Positions 8,388 to 17,731 of a stretch of 64,000 bases of DNA are shown here, piece by piece. Source of the stretch: Paenibacillus sp. FJAT-29882. GTDB taxonomy: Bacteria > Bacillota > Bacilli > Bacillales > DSM-1321. The translations under genes were made by a program, and so were the position numbers. The stretch covers positions 1,994,981 to 2,058,980 of the forward strand of contig NZ_LMVB01000001.1 of assembly GCF_001510645.1 (NCBI RefSeq), in the 5' to 3' direction. The notes beneath the pieces are model-generated. The model was not told the origin of the DNA and made no database searches. It saw only the letters and a program-made list of their open reading frames with translations. The number at the start of each line of letters is the position of its first letter. Positions within the stretch are counted from its first letter, which is position 1.

Positions 8388-8570
8388 GTGAAGTTGTTTA
8401 AATTAATTGAAAATTATCGCAATATGTACAAAAAAGGTACTAAATTCTTTGTAATTTCCGAATCGGAATTCATTGGCGTGAAAAGCTATGTACTGCAATC
8501 TGAAGATATGAGTGGTAAGATCGTAGTCTCTGAAGAAGAATTGAGAAAAAAATTTATTGCTTTAAATTAA
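8388..8570 (+). CDS. Hypothetical small protein (60 aa), GTG start
   Basis: I choose GTG at 8388 because AGGGTG lies six bases upstream; GTG 8379 overlaps that site. The product starts KLFKLIENYRNMYKKGTKF and ends EELRKKFIALN. No recognised motif. It is the third small plus-strand gene here, separated from the second by about 130 bases. Confidence 0.45.
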   Translation: MKLFKLIENYRNMYKKGTKFFVISESEFIGVKSYVLQSEDMSGKIVVSEEELRKKFIALN

Positions 8571-8592
8571 ATGAATCTTGATTTGTAGGCAG

Positions 8593-8688
8593 TTAATTAA
8601 ACTTTTTAAAATCTTCTGCTATACTGCCTTCATCTTTTGAAATCATAAAATTCTCCTCTCCTTCTTTAGATTCAGTTATATTTGCCAT
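8593..8688 (-). other. Very short minus-strand frame with a strong internal RBS
   Basis: A 31-codon frame from ATG 8688 has no ribosome binding site. Its internal ATG is preceded by AAGGAGAGGAG and would give the 17-residue peptide MISKDEGSIAEDFKKFN. It could be the start of a lost gene or a real micro-peptide; the sequence alone does not decide. Confidence 0.2.
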
Positions 8689-8719
8689 AATTTAATTGGT
8701 TTTTCTGTTTATATAAATA

Positions 8720-8760
8720 GACAAGTTATTTTAGATTCGTACACTCTAAAATAACTTGTC
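8720..8760. terminator. Perfect 16-bp hairpin
   Basis: GACAAGTTATTTTAGA is perfectly complementary to TCTAAAATAACTTGTC across a nine-base loop. It lies downstream of the minus-strand gene at 8774-9016 and could stop transcription, although the U-tract is weak. Confidence 0.5.
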
Positions 8761-8773
8761 CCCTATTTACATA

Positions 8774-9016
8774 TTAGAATAGACGGACAAATTCAGAAAT
8801 TCCGAATACACCTAAGTCTATGTTCGATACTAATACAAATCGATTAGACAATAAACAAATTGATGCTGTAATGAGAGATTGACCAGCATTTAAATTGCAG
8901 GGCTTCGCGCTTCCAATCACTGTAGCCTCTACAATTGTAGGTGTGAAAGGTGTTAACAGATTTCTTTGCCAAAGTATAGTTACTACATCCGGGCGTCTAA
9001 TAATACTAGCAGACAT
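8774..9016 (-). CDS. Hypothetical protein (80 aa)
   Basis: ATG 9016 follows GAGGTG at six-base spacing, preferred over GTG 9025. The product starts MSASIIRRPDVVTILWQRNL and has moderately hydrophobic stretches but no clear membrane helix. It is rich in Val, Ile, Thr and Ser, suggesting a beta-fold. No family is recognised. A perfect hairpin lies 13 bases downstream. The 9026-9400 gap holds no gene that I can support. Confidence 0.45.
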   Translation of the reverse strand: MSASIIRRPDVVTILWQRNLLTPFTPTIVEATVIGSAKPCNLNAGQSLITASICLLSNRFVLVSNIDLGVFGISEFVRLF

Positions 9017-9401
9017 ATAATTCACCTCTTTTCTAAATGATTAATATAGTTAATGCTAATTCGGACAGCTTGGCTCATTCATTTGTCATGTTCCACTAAA
9101 AAAGGCGTTTTTCACATAATTTATTTAGAGTGGGAGGGTAAGGTACAATACTGATTGAATTTCATATATGGTGTTATTCGAGTGGCGACATCAGAAGTTG
9201 TATGAAATCATTGTGATAAACTTGTATGTGTAACTACGGGCGACACACTGCTAGATCTGAGATAATTAATAAGATCTTTAATAATTCAGAAAAAATATCT
9301 CTACTTTCAAGTAAAGAAGAATCCCCAAAGTTCACCAGGTAGACACCATCCAGAAAACACTTAATAGATAACTAACTCAAATATGATTAACTATGTAAAA
9401 A

Positions 9402-9449
9402 AAACAAGAAAATTTGCTCTTGCCGTTGCAAGAGCAAATTTTCTTGTTT
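9402..9449 (-). terminator. Strong terminator of the nadE transcript
   Basis: A 22-bp perfect stem (arms 9402-9423 and 9428-9449) with a CGTT loop abuts the nadE stop codon and is followed on the minus strand by a run of eight Ts. It is a textbook rho-independent terminator. Confidence 0.9.
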
Positions 9450-9450
9450 C

Positions 9451-10281
9451 TTATTTCCACCACGTATCATAAACCGTTATCGCATGGTTCCGTTTATGTT
9501 CTGTTTTCTTATACCAGCCTTCGATTTTTTCAGCCGCATCTTCTTTGATTTCCTTGCCTTCAAGGTAATCATCAATATCATCATAGGTAACCCCTAAAGC
9601 CACTTCATCAGGAATTTGCGGTTTGTCATCTTCCAAATCTGCTGTTGGGATTTTTACATATAAACGTTCTGGAGCATTCAGATATTTTAGAATTTCTCTC
9701 CCTTGTCTCTTATTCAAACGATAAAGGGGGATTAAGTCTGCTGCTCCATCTCCGTGCTTTGTATAGAATCCTGTTACTGCTTCCGCTGCATGATCAGTAC
9801 CCAATACAACACCGCTATAAATTCCGGCCAAATCGTATTGAACTTTCATTCTTTCACGTGCTTTAACATTTCCTTTTAAGAAATTATTCAGCTTCTCGCC
9901 TGTACCGTCTTCTACTGCTTTAACTGAAGCATCAACGGCAGCTTTAATATTGACCGTTACCGTCTTACTCGGCTGAATAAATTGCAATGCCAATTGACGG
10001 TCATCTTCGTCTACTTGAATGCCATATGGCAGGCTGACAGCAATAAATTGATACTCTTCCTTACCTGATTCGTCATTCAATTCATTCACTGCAGTTTGAG
10101 CAATATACCCACATAAAGTGGAGTCTTGCCCACCTGATATGCCTAGTACAAGACTTTTTAGAAATGAATATTTTTCAAGATAATTTTTGAGCAAATCGAC
10201 ACTGTTTCTAAATTCTTCTTTCGGGTCAATCGTAGGCTGTACTAATAATTTTTTTACAATTTCTTTCTGTAAAGGACGCAT
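9451..10281 (-). CDS. nadE: NH3-dependent NAD+ synthetase
   Basis: Amidates nicotinate adenine dinucleotide to NAD+ with ATP and ammonia, the last step of NAD synthesis, in the cytosol. The 276-residue length and lack of an N-terminal glutaminase domain mark the ammonia-dependent class. The PP-loop SGGQDST is at about residues 49-55, and the [22 protein letters not shown] and DDKPQIPDE segments are typical of the NadE fold. ATG 10281 follows TAGGAG. The gene lies 25 bases after pncB, so salvage (PncB) and completion (NadE) are co-transcribed. A strong terminator follows the stop. Confidence 0.95.
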   Translation of the reverse strand: MRPLQKEIVKKLLVQPTIDPKEEFRNSVDLLKNYLEKYSFLKSLVLGISGGQDSTLCGYIAQTAVNELNDESGKEEYQFIAVSLPYGIQVDEDDRQLALQFIQPSKTVTVNIKAAVDASVKAVEDGTGEKLNNFLKGNVKARERMKVQYDLAGIYSGVVLGTDHAAEAVTGFYTKHGDGAADLIPLYRLNKRQGREILKYLNAPERLYVKIPTADLEDDKPQIPDEVALGVTYDDIDDYLEGKEIKEDAAEKIEGWYKKTEHKRNHAITVYDTWWK

Positions 10282-10306
10282 AGTCTCCTAAACCCCTCTT
10301 CCCAGT

Positions 10307-11779
10307 TCATCTAGTCCATAGCATTTCTTTTACTTTAGTTGTCGCTTCTTGAATGTTCTTCATCTTATTGTCCCAGCAGGCTTGACTTAAATCAACAGGG
10401 TATTCCTCAGGATTAAGTGCACGCAAATATTCAGGCCATAGAACAGATAAATTCGCTTTTGAAAATTCTCTTATTTGTTCAATATGAGGTAGTTCGTAGA
10501 CAAGCTGACCACTGATAAAAATATCTTCATGCAAATCAACTGCATTGAAATCGGTGACGAACTTGCTTAAAAATGTGTGAACGGGATGAAACAGCTTTAA
10601 TTTCTCCTCTGCTTGAGGATTCTCGTTTTCCATAGCGATATAATCGCCTTCAGAATGTAAGTTTATTGAATTGATAATTCGGTAGACACGTTTCAAACCC
10701 GGTGTTGAAACTTTTTCTGGATTCGAGGAAATTTTAATCGTATCGATCATATTCCCGCTTTCGCCTTCAATCGAAACCATCTTATATACGGCTCCTAAAG
10801 CTGGTTGGTCAAAAGCAGTAATAAGCTTTGTTCCTATACCCCAGATGTCTATTTTTGCTCCTTGTTGCTTCAAGTTAATAATTGTGTATTCGTCCAAATC
10901 ATTAGAAGCAACGATTTTCACATTAGGATATCCTGCTTCATCGAGCATTTTTCGTGCTTCTTTTGATAAATATGCTAAGTCCCCGCTGTCTAAACGAATA
11001 CCTATAAAGTTAATCCGATCACCAAGTTCATCGGCAACCTTAATTGCATTAGGGATGCCTGAACGGAGGGTATCATAGGTATCAACTAAAAATACACAGT
11101 CTTTATGTGATGTGGCATATTTATAAAAGGCGGTATATTCATCCTTGTATGCCTGGATCATGGAATGAGCATGTGTTCCTGAAACAGGGATACCAAACAC
11201 CTTTCCTGCCCGCACATTGCTTGTTGAATCAAAGCCAGCTAAATAAGAAGCTCTTGCTCCCCATAAAGCAGCATCCATTTCTTGAGCCCGTCTTGTGCCG
11301 AATTCCATCGCTGATTCTTCGCCAATCACTTGCTTAATCCGTGAGGCCTTAGTAGCAACAAGCGTTTGATAATTTATAATATTAAGAATGGCAGTTTCAA
11401 TGATTTGCGCTTGCCCAAGCGGAGCCTCCACACGTAAAATCGGCTCATTAGCAAATACAAGCTCACCTTCCTTCATACATCGAATCTGACCCGTAAACCT
11501 CATGCTTTCCAAATAAGCAAGATAGTCCTCTGCATATCCAATTTGCTCTCGTAAATACTCTATATCAGAGTGGGAGAAACGAAAATTCTCAATATAATGA
11601 ACGACTTTCTCAAGACCTGCAAAGATTGCGTAGCCACTGTTAAAAGGTAGCTTTCGAAAGTAAACTTCAAACACGGCCATTTTATTGTGAATATTGTCTT
11701 CCCAATAGGTTTGTGTCATATTGATTTGGTATAGATCTGTATGAAGTGCATAGCTATCATCCATATATGTATTCCCCAT
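10307..11779 (-). CDS. pncB: Nicotinate phosphoribosyltransferase
   Basis: Converts nicotinate plus PRPP to nicotinate mononucleotide with ATP, in the NAD salvage pathway. The frame is open to 11893, but ATG 11779 is chosen: GGGAGG lies nearby, and the protein then starts MGNTYMDDSYALHTDLYQIN, as the family does. The family core is visible: EFGTRRAQ, the SGTHAHSMIQ histidine loop, FLVDTYDTL, RLDSGDLAYLS and the GIGTKL phosphate loop. Its 490 residues are normal. It sits directly upstream of nadE and 185 bases downstream of pncA, supplying NaMN toward NadE. Confidence 0.95.
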   Translation of the reverse strand: MGNTYMDDSYALHTDLYQINMTQTYWEDNIHNKMAVFEVYFRKLPFNSGYAIFAGLEKVVHYIENFRFSHSDIEYLREQIGYAEDYLAYLESMRFTGQIRCMKEGELVFANEPILRVEAPLGQAQIIETAILNIINYQTLVATKASRIKQVIGEESAMEFGTRRAQEMDAALWGARASYLAGFDSTSNVRAGKVFGIPVSGTHAHSMIQAYKDEYTAFYKYATSHKDCVFLVDTYDTLRSGIPNAIKVADELGDRINFIGIRLDSGDLAYLSKEARKMLDEAGYPNVKIVASNDLDEYTIINLKQQGAKIDIWGIGTKLITAFDQPALGAVYKMVSIEGESGNMIDTIKISSNPEKVSTPGLKRVYRIINSINLHSEGDYIAMENENPQAEEKLKLFHPVHTFLSKFVTDFNAVDLHEDIFISGQLVYELPHIEQIREFSKANLSVLWPEYLRALNPEEYPVDLSQACWDNKMKNIQEATTKVKEMLWTR

Positions 11780-11964
11780 AAAAACATCCTCCCGCACAGC
11801 AGTATTAAAATGTACTATCCCCTGCAATGACGGAGAAAATCCCCCTTTTTTAAGAACAACCAACATTCTTTGACGAATTATATCATCATCCATATCGTCA
11901 AAATTCCCACAAGCTTATCCTCAAATAAGATGTGGGTAGGTTTTCTATTCCTATTTATTTTTAT

Positions 11965-12516
11965 TTAGAGCAAATTTGCTCCTAGTGAGTTTTTAAAGTG
12001 GCGTAAAGCCCATTCGTGCCCAGCCTGATCAAATGATGCTACTGCATCTTGATAGATCGAGATTGTAAATCCTTGATTATATGCATCTACAGCTGTATGA
12101 AGCACGCAAATATCTGTACAAACGCCTACAAGGTACACATCGGTTATACCGCGTTCTCGTAATTTGATACTGAGGTCTGTTCCGGAAAATGCCGAATACC
12201 TCGTTTTATCCATATAATGAACATTTGCTTTATTCTTATTCGCTTCATATATATTTTGTAAAGAACCGAACAAATCCCTTCCCATTGTACCTCTAATATT
12301 GTGCGGTGGAAATAGATTCGTTTCTGGATGATATTGGTCATCTTTTTCATGGATATCAATGGCAAAAAAGACCTCATCACCCTGATTAATAAACTCTTTC
12401 GTAATATCTCCAATTCTTCTTTCCAATTCTTGACCAGGCTTACCACAAGTTAAAGCACCGTTATCTGCGACAAAGTCATTTGTATAATCAATATTAATTA
12501 AGGCTTTTTTCCCCAT
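11965..12516 (-). CDS. pncA: Nicotinamidase / isochorismatase-family hydrolase
   Basis: Hydrolyses nicotinamide to nicotinate, feeding PncB. The 183-residue protein has the cysteine hydrolase fold: catalytic Asp in NIDYTNDFV (about residue 10), metal ligands in AIDIHEKDDQYHPE, and catalytic Cys in VGVCTDICVLHTA near residue 133. ATG 12516 follows AGGGAGTGAGGG. With pncB and nadE downstream on the same strand it forms a complete nicotinamide-to-NAD route apart from the adenylyltransferase NadD. A hairpin in the gap before pncB (11905-11940) could attenuate readthrough. Confidence 0.93.
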   Translation of the reverse strand: MGKKALINIDYTNDFVADNGALTCGKPGQELERRIGDITKEFINQGDEVFFAIDIHEKDDQYHPETNLFPPHNIRGTMGRDLFGSLQNIYEANKNKANVHYMDKTRYSAFSGTDLSIKLRERGITDVYLVGVCTDICVLHTAVDAYNQGFTISIYQDAVASFDQAGHEWALRHFKNSLGANLL

Positions 12517-12654
12517 TCCCTCACTCCCTAAAATACATAATTATTATTATACTATACTCCTTACACTTGTTTTTCAATAACTTTACCTGCTTTCATGCCT
12601 TTTATAAGGCGTCAGCAATCGAAAATTGGATGATTGGTAGTTTGGAAATATACA

Positions 12655-12694
12655 AAAAAATGAGGCTGTCCCAAACGTATTTGGTCAGGCCTCA
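12655..12694 (-). terminator. Terminator of the yng-type operon
   Basis: On the minus strand TGAGGC pairs with GCCTCA, with an inner CCAAA/TTTGG stem and a TACG loop, followed by seven Ts. It is about 100 bases downstream of the carboxyltransferase gene. The 12517-12790 gap has no gene. Confidence 0.8.
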
Positions 12695-12790
12695 CAATTA
12701 CGATATTCAACATAATAAAAGTGTACATCTGTGTAATGCTCGAAATTATACTCTTTTCAGACAGATTCACAATATGAAAAGGCTTTGTAT

Positions 12791-14320
12791 CTAGACTGGG
12801 TACACCCCATGCTTTCTCTGAGTGAATGAAAGTTGTTTACTGTTATATGCGGTAAACCTGCGAATCAGCTCTGATCGGAGTTGATTTGGCTGGACGATAT
12901 CATCGACAATCATTTCTGATGCTAGCCGATATATATCGATATCCTTTCGATATTCTTCACGCTTCAATTCGATAAATGCCGCTCGTTCTTCTTCAGGTAA
13001 TGCGTTAATTTTATTTGCATAAACAGCATTGACAGCAGCTTCCGGACCCATGACGGCAATGGATGCACTAGGCAATGCCAAACAACAATCTGGCTCGAAA
13101 GCTGGACCTGCCATTGCATATAATCCAGCGCCATACGCCTTTCTCACTACAACGGAAATTTTCGGCACTGTCGCCTCACTCATAGCCGATATCATCTTCG
13201 CTCCATGACGAATAATACCCGCTCTTTCCACCTTAGTACCAATCATGAACCCAGGAATATCCGCTAAAAATAATAGTGGAATGTTAAAGGCATCACATAA
13301 GATAATAAATTTGGCTGCTTTATCAGCAGAATCATGGAACAGCACTCCGCCCTTTACTTTCGGTTGATTGGCGATAACGCCCACTGATTGGCCATTCATT
13401 CTTGCCAAACCTGTAATGAGTTCAGAAGCAAATAGCTTTTTGATTTCACAGAAGGAGTCCTCATCAATAAGCTGATCAATCAATTCGTACATATTAAATG
13501 AGGCATTTTGATTGGCCGGAATTATTTCTTCTAGTGTCTTTTCCGACGCTACAGGAAGACGAATTTCGGATGCAGGTGGCTTTTGTTGATAATTTTCAGG
13601 AAAATAAGACAGATAACGACGAGCAAACGCAAGCGATTCTTGTTCGGTATTTACAAGAACGTCCCCACATCCAGAAACACTGCAATGCATTCTTGCTCCT
13701 CCCATTTCTTCCTCGCTCACTTTTTCACCGATGACCATTTCTGCCATTCTTGGGGAGCCAAGATACATTGATGCATTACCTTCTACCATCACAACAATAT
13801 CACAAAAGGCGGGAATATACGCTCCCCCAGCCGCAGAAGGGCCAAAAAGTAGGCAGATTTGTGGAACTTTTCCAGACAGTTTTACTTGATTATAAAAAAT
13901 TCGACCTGCTCCCCTTCTTCCAGGAAACATGTCTACTTGATCCGTAATGCGTGCTCCCGCTGAGTCAACTAAATATAGGAGTGGGACATTTAATTTCTCA
14001 GCTGTTTCTTGAATACGGATTATTTTTTCAACCGTTCGCGCTCCCCATGAGCCAGCTTTGACTGTAGAATCATTGGCCATTACACATACGGTTCGTCCGT
14101 CGATTTTCCCTATTCCAGTAACAACTCCATCAGCAGGCAGGCCGTCACTTTCACAGTTTGCAAAAAACGCGTCTTCGATTTCCATGTCGGCATCTAAAAG
14201 TAAGCGTAATCTGTCACGAACAAATAGTTTTCCTTTTTCCATATTTTTCTCATGGTATTTTTGTAAGCCGCCTCGTTTTATTTGTTCGGTGGCTTGCTGT
14301 AACTTTCCTACAATTGACAT
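12791..14320 (-). CDS. yngE: Acyl-CoA carboxylase carboxyltransferase subunit (methylcrotonyl/propionyl type)
   Basis: Transfers CO2 from carboxybiotin to an acyl-CoA. The 509-residue protein has the two crotonase-like halves of the beta subunit: N-terminal GRTVCVMANDSTVKAGSWG with LVDSAGARI, and C-terminal PLLFLADIPGFMIG, RAGIIRHGAKM and AYGAGLYAMAG. ATG 14320 follows AGGAG at eight bases; the longer frame adds six unlikely residues. As last gene of an operon with HMG-CoA lyase and a hydratase it most likely acts on 3-methylcrotonyl-CoA (leucine catabolism); propionyl-CoA is the alternative. Confidence 0.9.
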   Translation of the reverse strand: MSIVGKLQQATEQIKRGGLQKYHEKNMEKGKLFVRDRLRLLLDADMEIEDAFFANCESDGLPADGVVTGIGKIDGRTVCVMANDSTVKAGSWGARTVEKIIRIQETAEKLNVPLLYLVDSAGARITDQVDMFPGRRGAGRIFYNQVKLSGKVPQICLLFGPSAAGGAYIPAFCDIVVMVEGNASMYLGSPRMAEMVIGEKVSEEEMGGARMHCSVSGCGDVLVNTEQESLAFARRYLSYFPENYQQKPPASEIRLPVASEKTLEEIIPANQNASFNMYELIDQLIDEDSFCEIKKLFASELITGLARMNGQSVGVIANQPKVKGGVLFHDSADKAAKFIILCDAFNIPLLFLADIPGFMIGTKVERAGIIRHGAKMISAMSEATVPKISVVVRKAYGAGLYAMAGPAFEPDCCLALPSASIAVMGPEAAVNAVYANKINALPEEERAAFIELKREEYRKDIDIYRLASEMIVDDIVQPNQLRSELIRRFTAYNSKQLSFTQRKHGVYPV

Positions 14321-14334
14321 GCGTGCAACTCCTC

Positions 14335-15117
14335 TCATTTTCCAGTAAACAAGGGCCGTCTTTTTTCCATGAATGCTTGAAGTCCTTCCAAGCGGTCTTT
14401 CGATTCAATAATTGTGTCATACCATCTTTTTTCAACTTCCAAACCAGTTACAATTTCCGTATCGATTCCTTCATTTATGGCTTTTTTCGCCGCTCTTAGA
14501 CTTAGCGGAGCATTTCTTGAAATTTCGGCAGCGAGTTCTAATGCTTTGTTCATTAGCTGATCCGCTTCAGCAATTTTGTTAAGTAAGCCCAATTTAAGTG
14601 CTTCCTCAGCATCGATTCTTCTGGCGGTGAAAATGAGTTCTTTTGCGAAAGATACGCCAACGATTCGAGGTAGACGCTGTGTCCCACCAGCACCAGGGAT
14701 AATCCCTAATGATGTTTCCGTTAAGCCCATTTTCGCTATAGTCGAAGCAATCCTGATATCACACGCTAAAGCCAGCTCCAATCCGCCGCCAAAAGCAGCA
14801 CCGTTTATGGCGGCAATAACTGGAACCGGTAGATTTTGAACAGCATCCATCGTACTACAGATTAATTTGACTGTCCGTCTCACCTGAGCTTCATCCATCT
14901 CCAATCTTTCTTTTAAGTCGGCTCCGGCACAAAAAACCTTATCTCCAGTACCGGTTATGATGACACAACGTACAGTTGGATCCGTTGTTACTGTCTCTAG
15001 TGCATGATTAAGCTCTTCCAATAGTTTGACTGATAATGCATTGGCTTGAGCTGGTCGATTTAACGTTACGACACTTACAAAATTTTCCTGTTTCGATATT
15101 TTAATTAGATTTGGCAT
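14335..15117 (-). CDS. yngF: Enoyl-CoA hydratase/isomerase family protein (methylglutaconyl-CoA hydratase candidate)
   Basis: A 260-residue crotonase-fold enzyme. It shows TLNRPAQANALSVKLL, the oxyanion loop FCAGADLKER, AINGAAFGGGLELALACDIR, and the second active-site segment LGIIPGAGGTQRLPR containing the catalytic glutamate position. Within this operon it probably hydrates 3-methylglutaconyl-CoA to HMG-CoA, between the carboxylase and the lyase. ATG 15117 is preceded by a weak purine stretch. It ends 14 bases before the yngE start, so the two are tightly coupled. Confidence 0.88.
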   Translation of the reverse strand: MPNLIKISKQENFVSVVTLNRPAQANALSVKLLEELNHALETVTTDPTVRCVIITGTGDKVFCAGADLKERLEMDEAQVRRTVKLICSTMDAVQNLPVPVIAAINGAAFGGGLELALACDIRIASTIAKMGLTETSLGIIPGAGGTQRLPRIVGVSFAKELIFTARRIDAEEALKLGLLNKIAEADQLMNKALELAAEISRNAPLSLRAAKKAINEGIDTEIVTGLEVEKRWYDTIIESKDRLEGLQAFMEKRRPLFTGK

Positions 15118-15143
15118 TTACAAACACCGCCACTCATCATTTT

Positions 15144-16049
15144 TCATCCTTTTGAATAGGAGTACATAGCCATTCTATGACTTGGTAGTGGTTTATTTAA
15201 TTTTTTCTGAACAAACAAAGCTGAATCTACTAGGGCTTTTTCATTCACACCTGTATGGATGTTCATTTTTTCAAGCATATGAACCAAATCATCTGTAGCT
15301 ACATTTCCACTTGCACCCGGCGCATATGGGCACCCTCCTAGTCCTCCAAGTGACGAGTCAAAGGTTGTAATGCCATAATCAAGTGCTTTTACAATATTCG
15401 CAAGTGCCATTCCTCTCGTATCATGAAAATGCATCGCCAAACTCTGCGGTTGATATCGTTTAAGCGCTTGATTTAAAAAATCCTCTACCTGCTTTGGGGA
15501 AGCAACGCCGATTGTATCACCTAACGATATTTCGCCAATCCCCAATGTAAATAGTTTTTCACATATTCTAAGCACTTGATTGTAATCAACATCCCCCTCA
15601 TAAGGGCAGCCGAATACCGTTGAAATATAGCCGCGAACCGTTTTCCCCTCATCTATCGCCGCTGCTATTACCTCCTGTAATATAGGAAACGTCTCTGATA
15701 TGGTTTTATTAATGTTTTGTTTATTATGTGTTTCACTCGCTGACATAAAAACGGATATTTCATCAACTGAGTAGGCGATTGCCGATTCAAGTCCTTTCAT
15801 GTTTGGAACCAGGGCCGCATAGGTGACATTTGGGTTTCTCTTGATATTTCGTACGACTTCCACTGCATCTGCAAGCTGTGGAATCCATTTTGGATGGACA
15901 AATGAAGTTATTTCAAGATAAGTAAGTCCTGAGTAAGACAATCGATCAATCCATGCAATCTTGTCACTTGTCGATAAAATTAATTTTTCATTTTGCAAAC
16001 CATCCCGTGGTCCAACTTCCTTAATCGTTACGTTTTTGGGCCAGTTCAT
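15144..16049 (-). CDS. yngG: Hydroxymethylglutaryl-CoA lyase
   Basis: Splits HMG-CoA into acetyl-CoA and acetoacetate, the final step of leucine breakdown. The 301-residue TIM-barrel protein begins with the family motif KEVGPRDGLQNEK (divalent-metal Asp and catalytic Arg). It has MHFHDTRGMALANI (metal-binding HxH) and the mobile cysteine loop LGGLGGCPYAPGASGNVAT near residue 235. Its ATG overlaps the stop of the biotinyl carrier gene (ATGA at 16046-16049), showing translational coupling. Confidence 0.93.
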   Translation of the reverse strand: MNWPKNVTIKEVGPRDGLQNEKLILSTSDKIAWIDRLSYSGLTYLEITSFVHPKWIPQLADAVEVVRNIKRNPNVTYAALVPNMKGLESAIAYSVDEISVFMSASETHNKQNINKTISETFPILQEVIAAAIDEGKTVRGYISTVFGCPYEGDVDYNQVLRICEKLFTLGIGEISLGDTIGVASPKQVEDFLNQALKRYQPQSLAMHFHDTRGMALANIVKALDYGITTFDSSLGGLGGCPYAPGASGNVATDDLVHMLEKMNIHTGVNEKALVDSALFVQKKLNKPLPSHRMAMYSYSKG

Positions 16050-16258
16050 TCTATAATCGCCAGGACATCGCCTTCATTTACAAAATCACCTTCCGATATA
16101 TGAATCTGCTTGATCTTGCCCGACGTTCCTGCTGCAAGTGGTATTTCCATTTTCATCGATTCAAGAATGATGACTTCTTGTCCGCTGCTTACATTTTCTC
16201 CTTCAGACACAACAACTTTCCACACACTTCCTGCCATACTTGCAATTACTTCTGACAT
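16046..16258 (-). CDS. yngHB: Biotinyl/lipoyl attachment carrier protein (BCCP-like, 70 aa)
   Basis: A stand-alone 70-residue biotinyl domain that carries CO2 between the biotin carboxylase and the carboxyltransferase. The biotinylation site is ESMKMEIPL with the target Lys near residue 35, flanked by the glycine turns of the beta-sandwich. ATG 16258 is 11 bases after the carboxylase stop and follows AGGAGGGG. Single-domain carriers in this position match the B. subtilis yngHB arrangement. Confidence 0.92.
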   Translation of the reverse strand: MSEVIASMAGSVWKVVVSEGENVSSGQEVIILESMKMEIPLAAGTSGKIKQIHISEGDFVNEGDVLAIIE

Positions 16259-16269
16259 GTAGACCCCTC

Positions 16270-17625
16270 CTATATCGTTGTGCCATTCTTCTTAATATAT
16301 GTTTCGATAAAATCAGTAGTCGTTTCACCTTGTTTGTACTTCTCATGAACTGCTATTTGTCTTAATAATGGTAAATTCGTCTTAATGCCTTCCACTTTAT
16401 AGAAATCAAGGGCTTCAACTAAGCGTTGGATTGCTTGTGATCTGGAACTGCCTTTTACGATTAATTTCGCAATCATCGGATCATAAAAATGAGATACGAC
16501 AGAGCGATCATGAACGGCTAACTCATGGCGAATATATTCTTCCTGCGGCACTTTCAACTCGGTAATTTTCCCTGGTGAAGGAAAAAATGTAACAGGGTCC
16601 TCAGCATAGATTCGGACTTCAATACTATGACCATCTCTATGAATCTCTGATTGTTTAAAAGCCAATGGTTCTCCTTGGGCAATCCTAATTTGCTGTTCAA
16701 CAAGATCCAAACCCGTGATTTCTTCGGTAACCGGGTGTTCAACTTGAAGCCGAGTATTCATTTCTAAGAAATAAAAGTTCTTATCGACATCAACGAGGAA
16801 CTCAAGTGTTCCAGCATTATAATAGCCGATCGTCTCAATAGCTTTCACCGCTGCATTTCCCATCGCTTCCCTTGTTTCGTTATCTAGAAACGGAGACGGA
16901 GCTTCTTCAAAAACTTTCTGGTGCCGTCTTTGGATCGAGCATTCTCTTTCCCATAAATAAACACTATGACCAAATGTGTCTGCAAGCACTTGAATTTCGA
17001 TATGCCTCGGCTTTTCAATCAATTTTTCTATGAACATCTCACCATTCCCAAAGAACATAAGAGCTCGATTTTGGTTACCTTCGTATATCTTCAGTAATTC
17101 CACTTCATCGTTTACTACCTGCATGCCTATACCGCCACCGCCAGCTGCTGCCTTTAACATGACGGGATAGCCGATTTTTTCCGCTTCCCAAACTGCTTCT
17201 TTGCTATCAACGAGCGGTCGCGACAAACCAGGAACTACTGGTAGTCCATTTAATTCCATCAATTGGCGCGCTGCGACTTTATTACCCATTTTTTCGATTA
17301 GATCCGGGTGCGGACCGATGAAAATCAGATCTTCTTTGGCACATTTTCGTGCAAAATTAGCATTTTCACTTAAAAAACCATAGCCTGGATGAACAGCATC
17401 ACAGTTTGCAAGTTTAGCTATCTCGAAGATTTTCGTTGCATTTAAGTAGCTTTCATTGACTCGAGGACCTCCAAGCAAAAACGCTTCATCCGCTTTTGAC
17501 ACATAAGGGGCGTCCTTGTCTGCCTCCGAATAAACAGCTACTGAAGCAATTCCCATTTTCCTGCAAGTTCGTATGATTCTTGAAGCAATTTCACCCCGAT
17601 TTGCGATTAGTATTTTTTTTATCAT
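16270..17625 (-). CDS. yngH: Biotin carboxylase subunit of acyl-CoA carboxylase
   Basis: Carboxylates the biotin on the adjacent carrier using ATP and bicarbonate. The roughly 451-residue protein has the AccC layout: N-terminal KILIANRGEIASRIIRTCRK, HPGYGFLSEN, the ATP-grasp glycine loop KAAAGGGGIGMQ, ERECSIQRRHQK, and EMNTRLQVEHPVTE with metal ligands. Two ATG codons are adjacent (17628 and 17625); the second is six bases from GGAGG and is preferred. It lies about 100 bases after the dehydrogenase gene and is more like yngH than housekeeping accC because of context. Confidence 0.92.
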   Translation of the reverse strand: MIKKILIANRGEIASRIIRTCRKMGIASVAVYSEADKDAPYVSKADEAFLLGGPRVNESYLNATKIFEIAKLANCDAVHPGYGFLSENANFARKCAKEDLIFIGPHPDLIEKMGNKVAARQLMELNGLPVVPGLSRPLVDSKEAVWEAEKIGYPVMLKAAAGGGGIGMQVVNDEVELLKIYEGNQNRALMFFGNGEMFIEKLIEKPRHIEIQVLADTFGHSVYLWERECSIQRRHQKVFEEAPSPFLDNETREAMGNAAVKAIETIGYYNAGTLEFLVDVDKNFYFLEMNTRLQVEHPVTEEITGLDLVEQQIRIAQGEPLAFKQSEIHRDGHSIEVRIYAEDPVTFFPSPGKITELKVPQEEYIRHELAVHDRSVVSHFYDPMIAKLIVKGSSRSQAIQRLVEALDFYKVEGIKTNLPLLRQIAVHEKYKQGETTTDFIETYIKKNGTTI

Positions 17626-17731
17626 CATAATCCTCCAGATGAAGTAGATTCATTCAAATTCTCAAATGATTTTTCGCGTAATTTATTTATTCTTCACATG
17701 AACATGTTTGGATTGTTAAACGTATTTATCT

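Noticed and set aside
9061..9396. Possible rRNA-like or recombinase-like string
   Set aside because: Short similar-looking words did not extend to any recognisable RNA or protein.
13498..13947. Several plus-strand frames antisense to the carboxyltransferase gene
   Set aside because: They are shadows of a well-supported coding frame and lack start signals.
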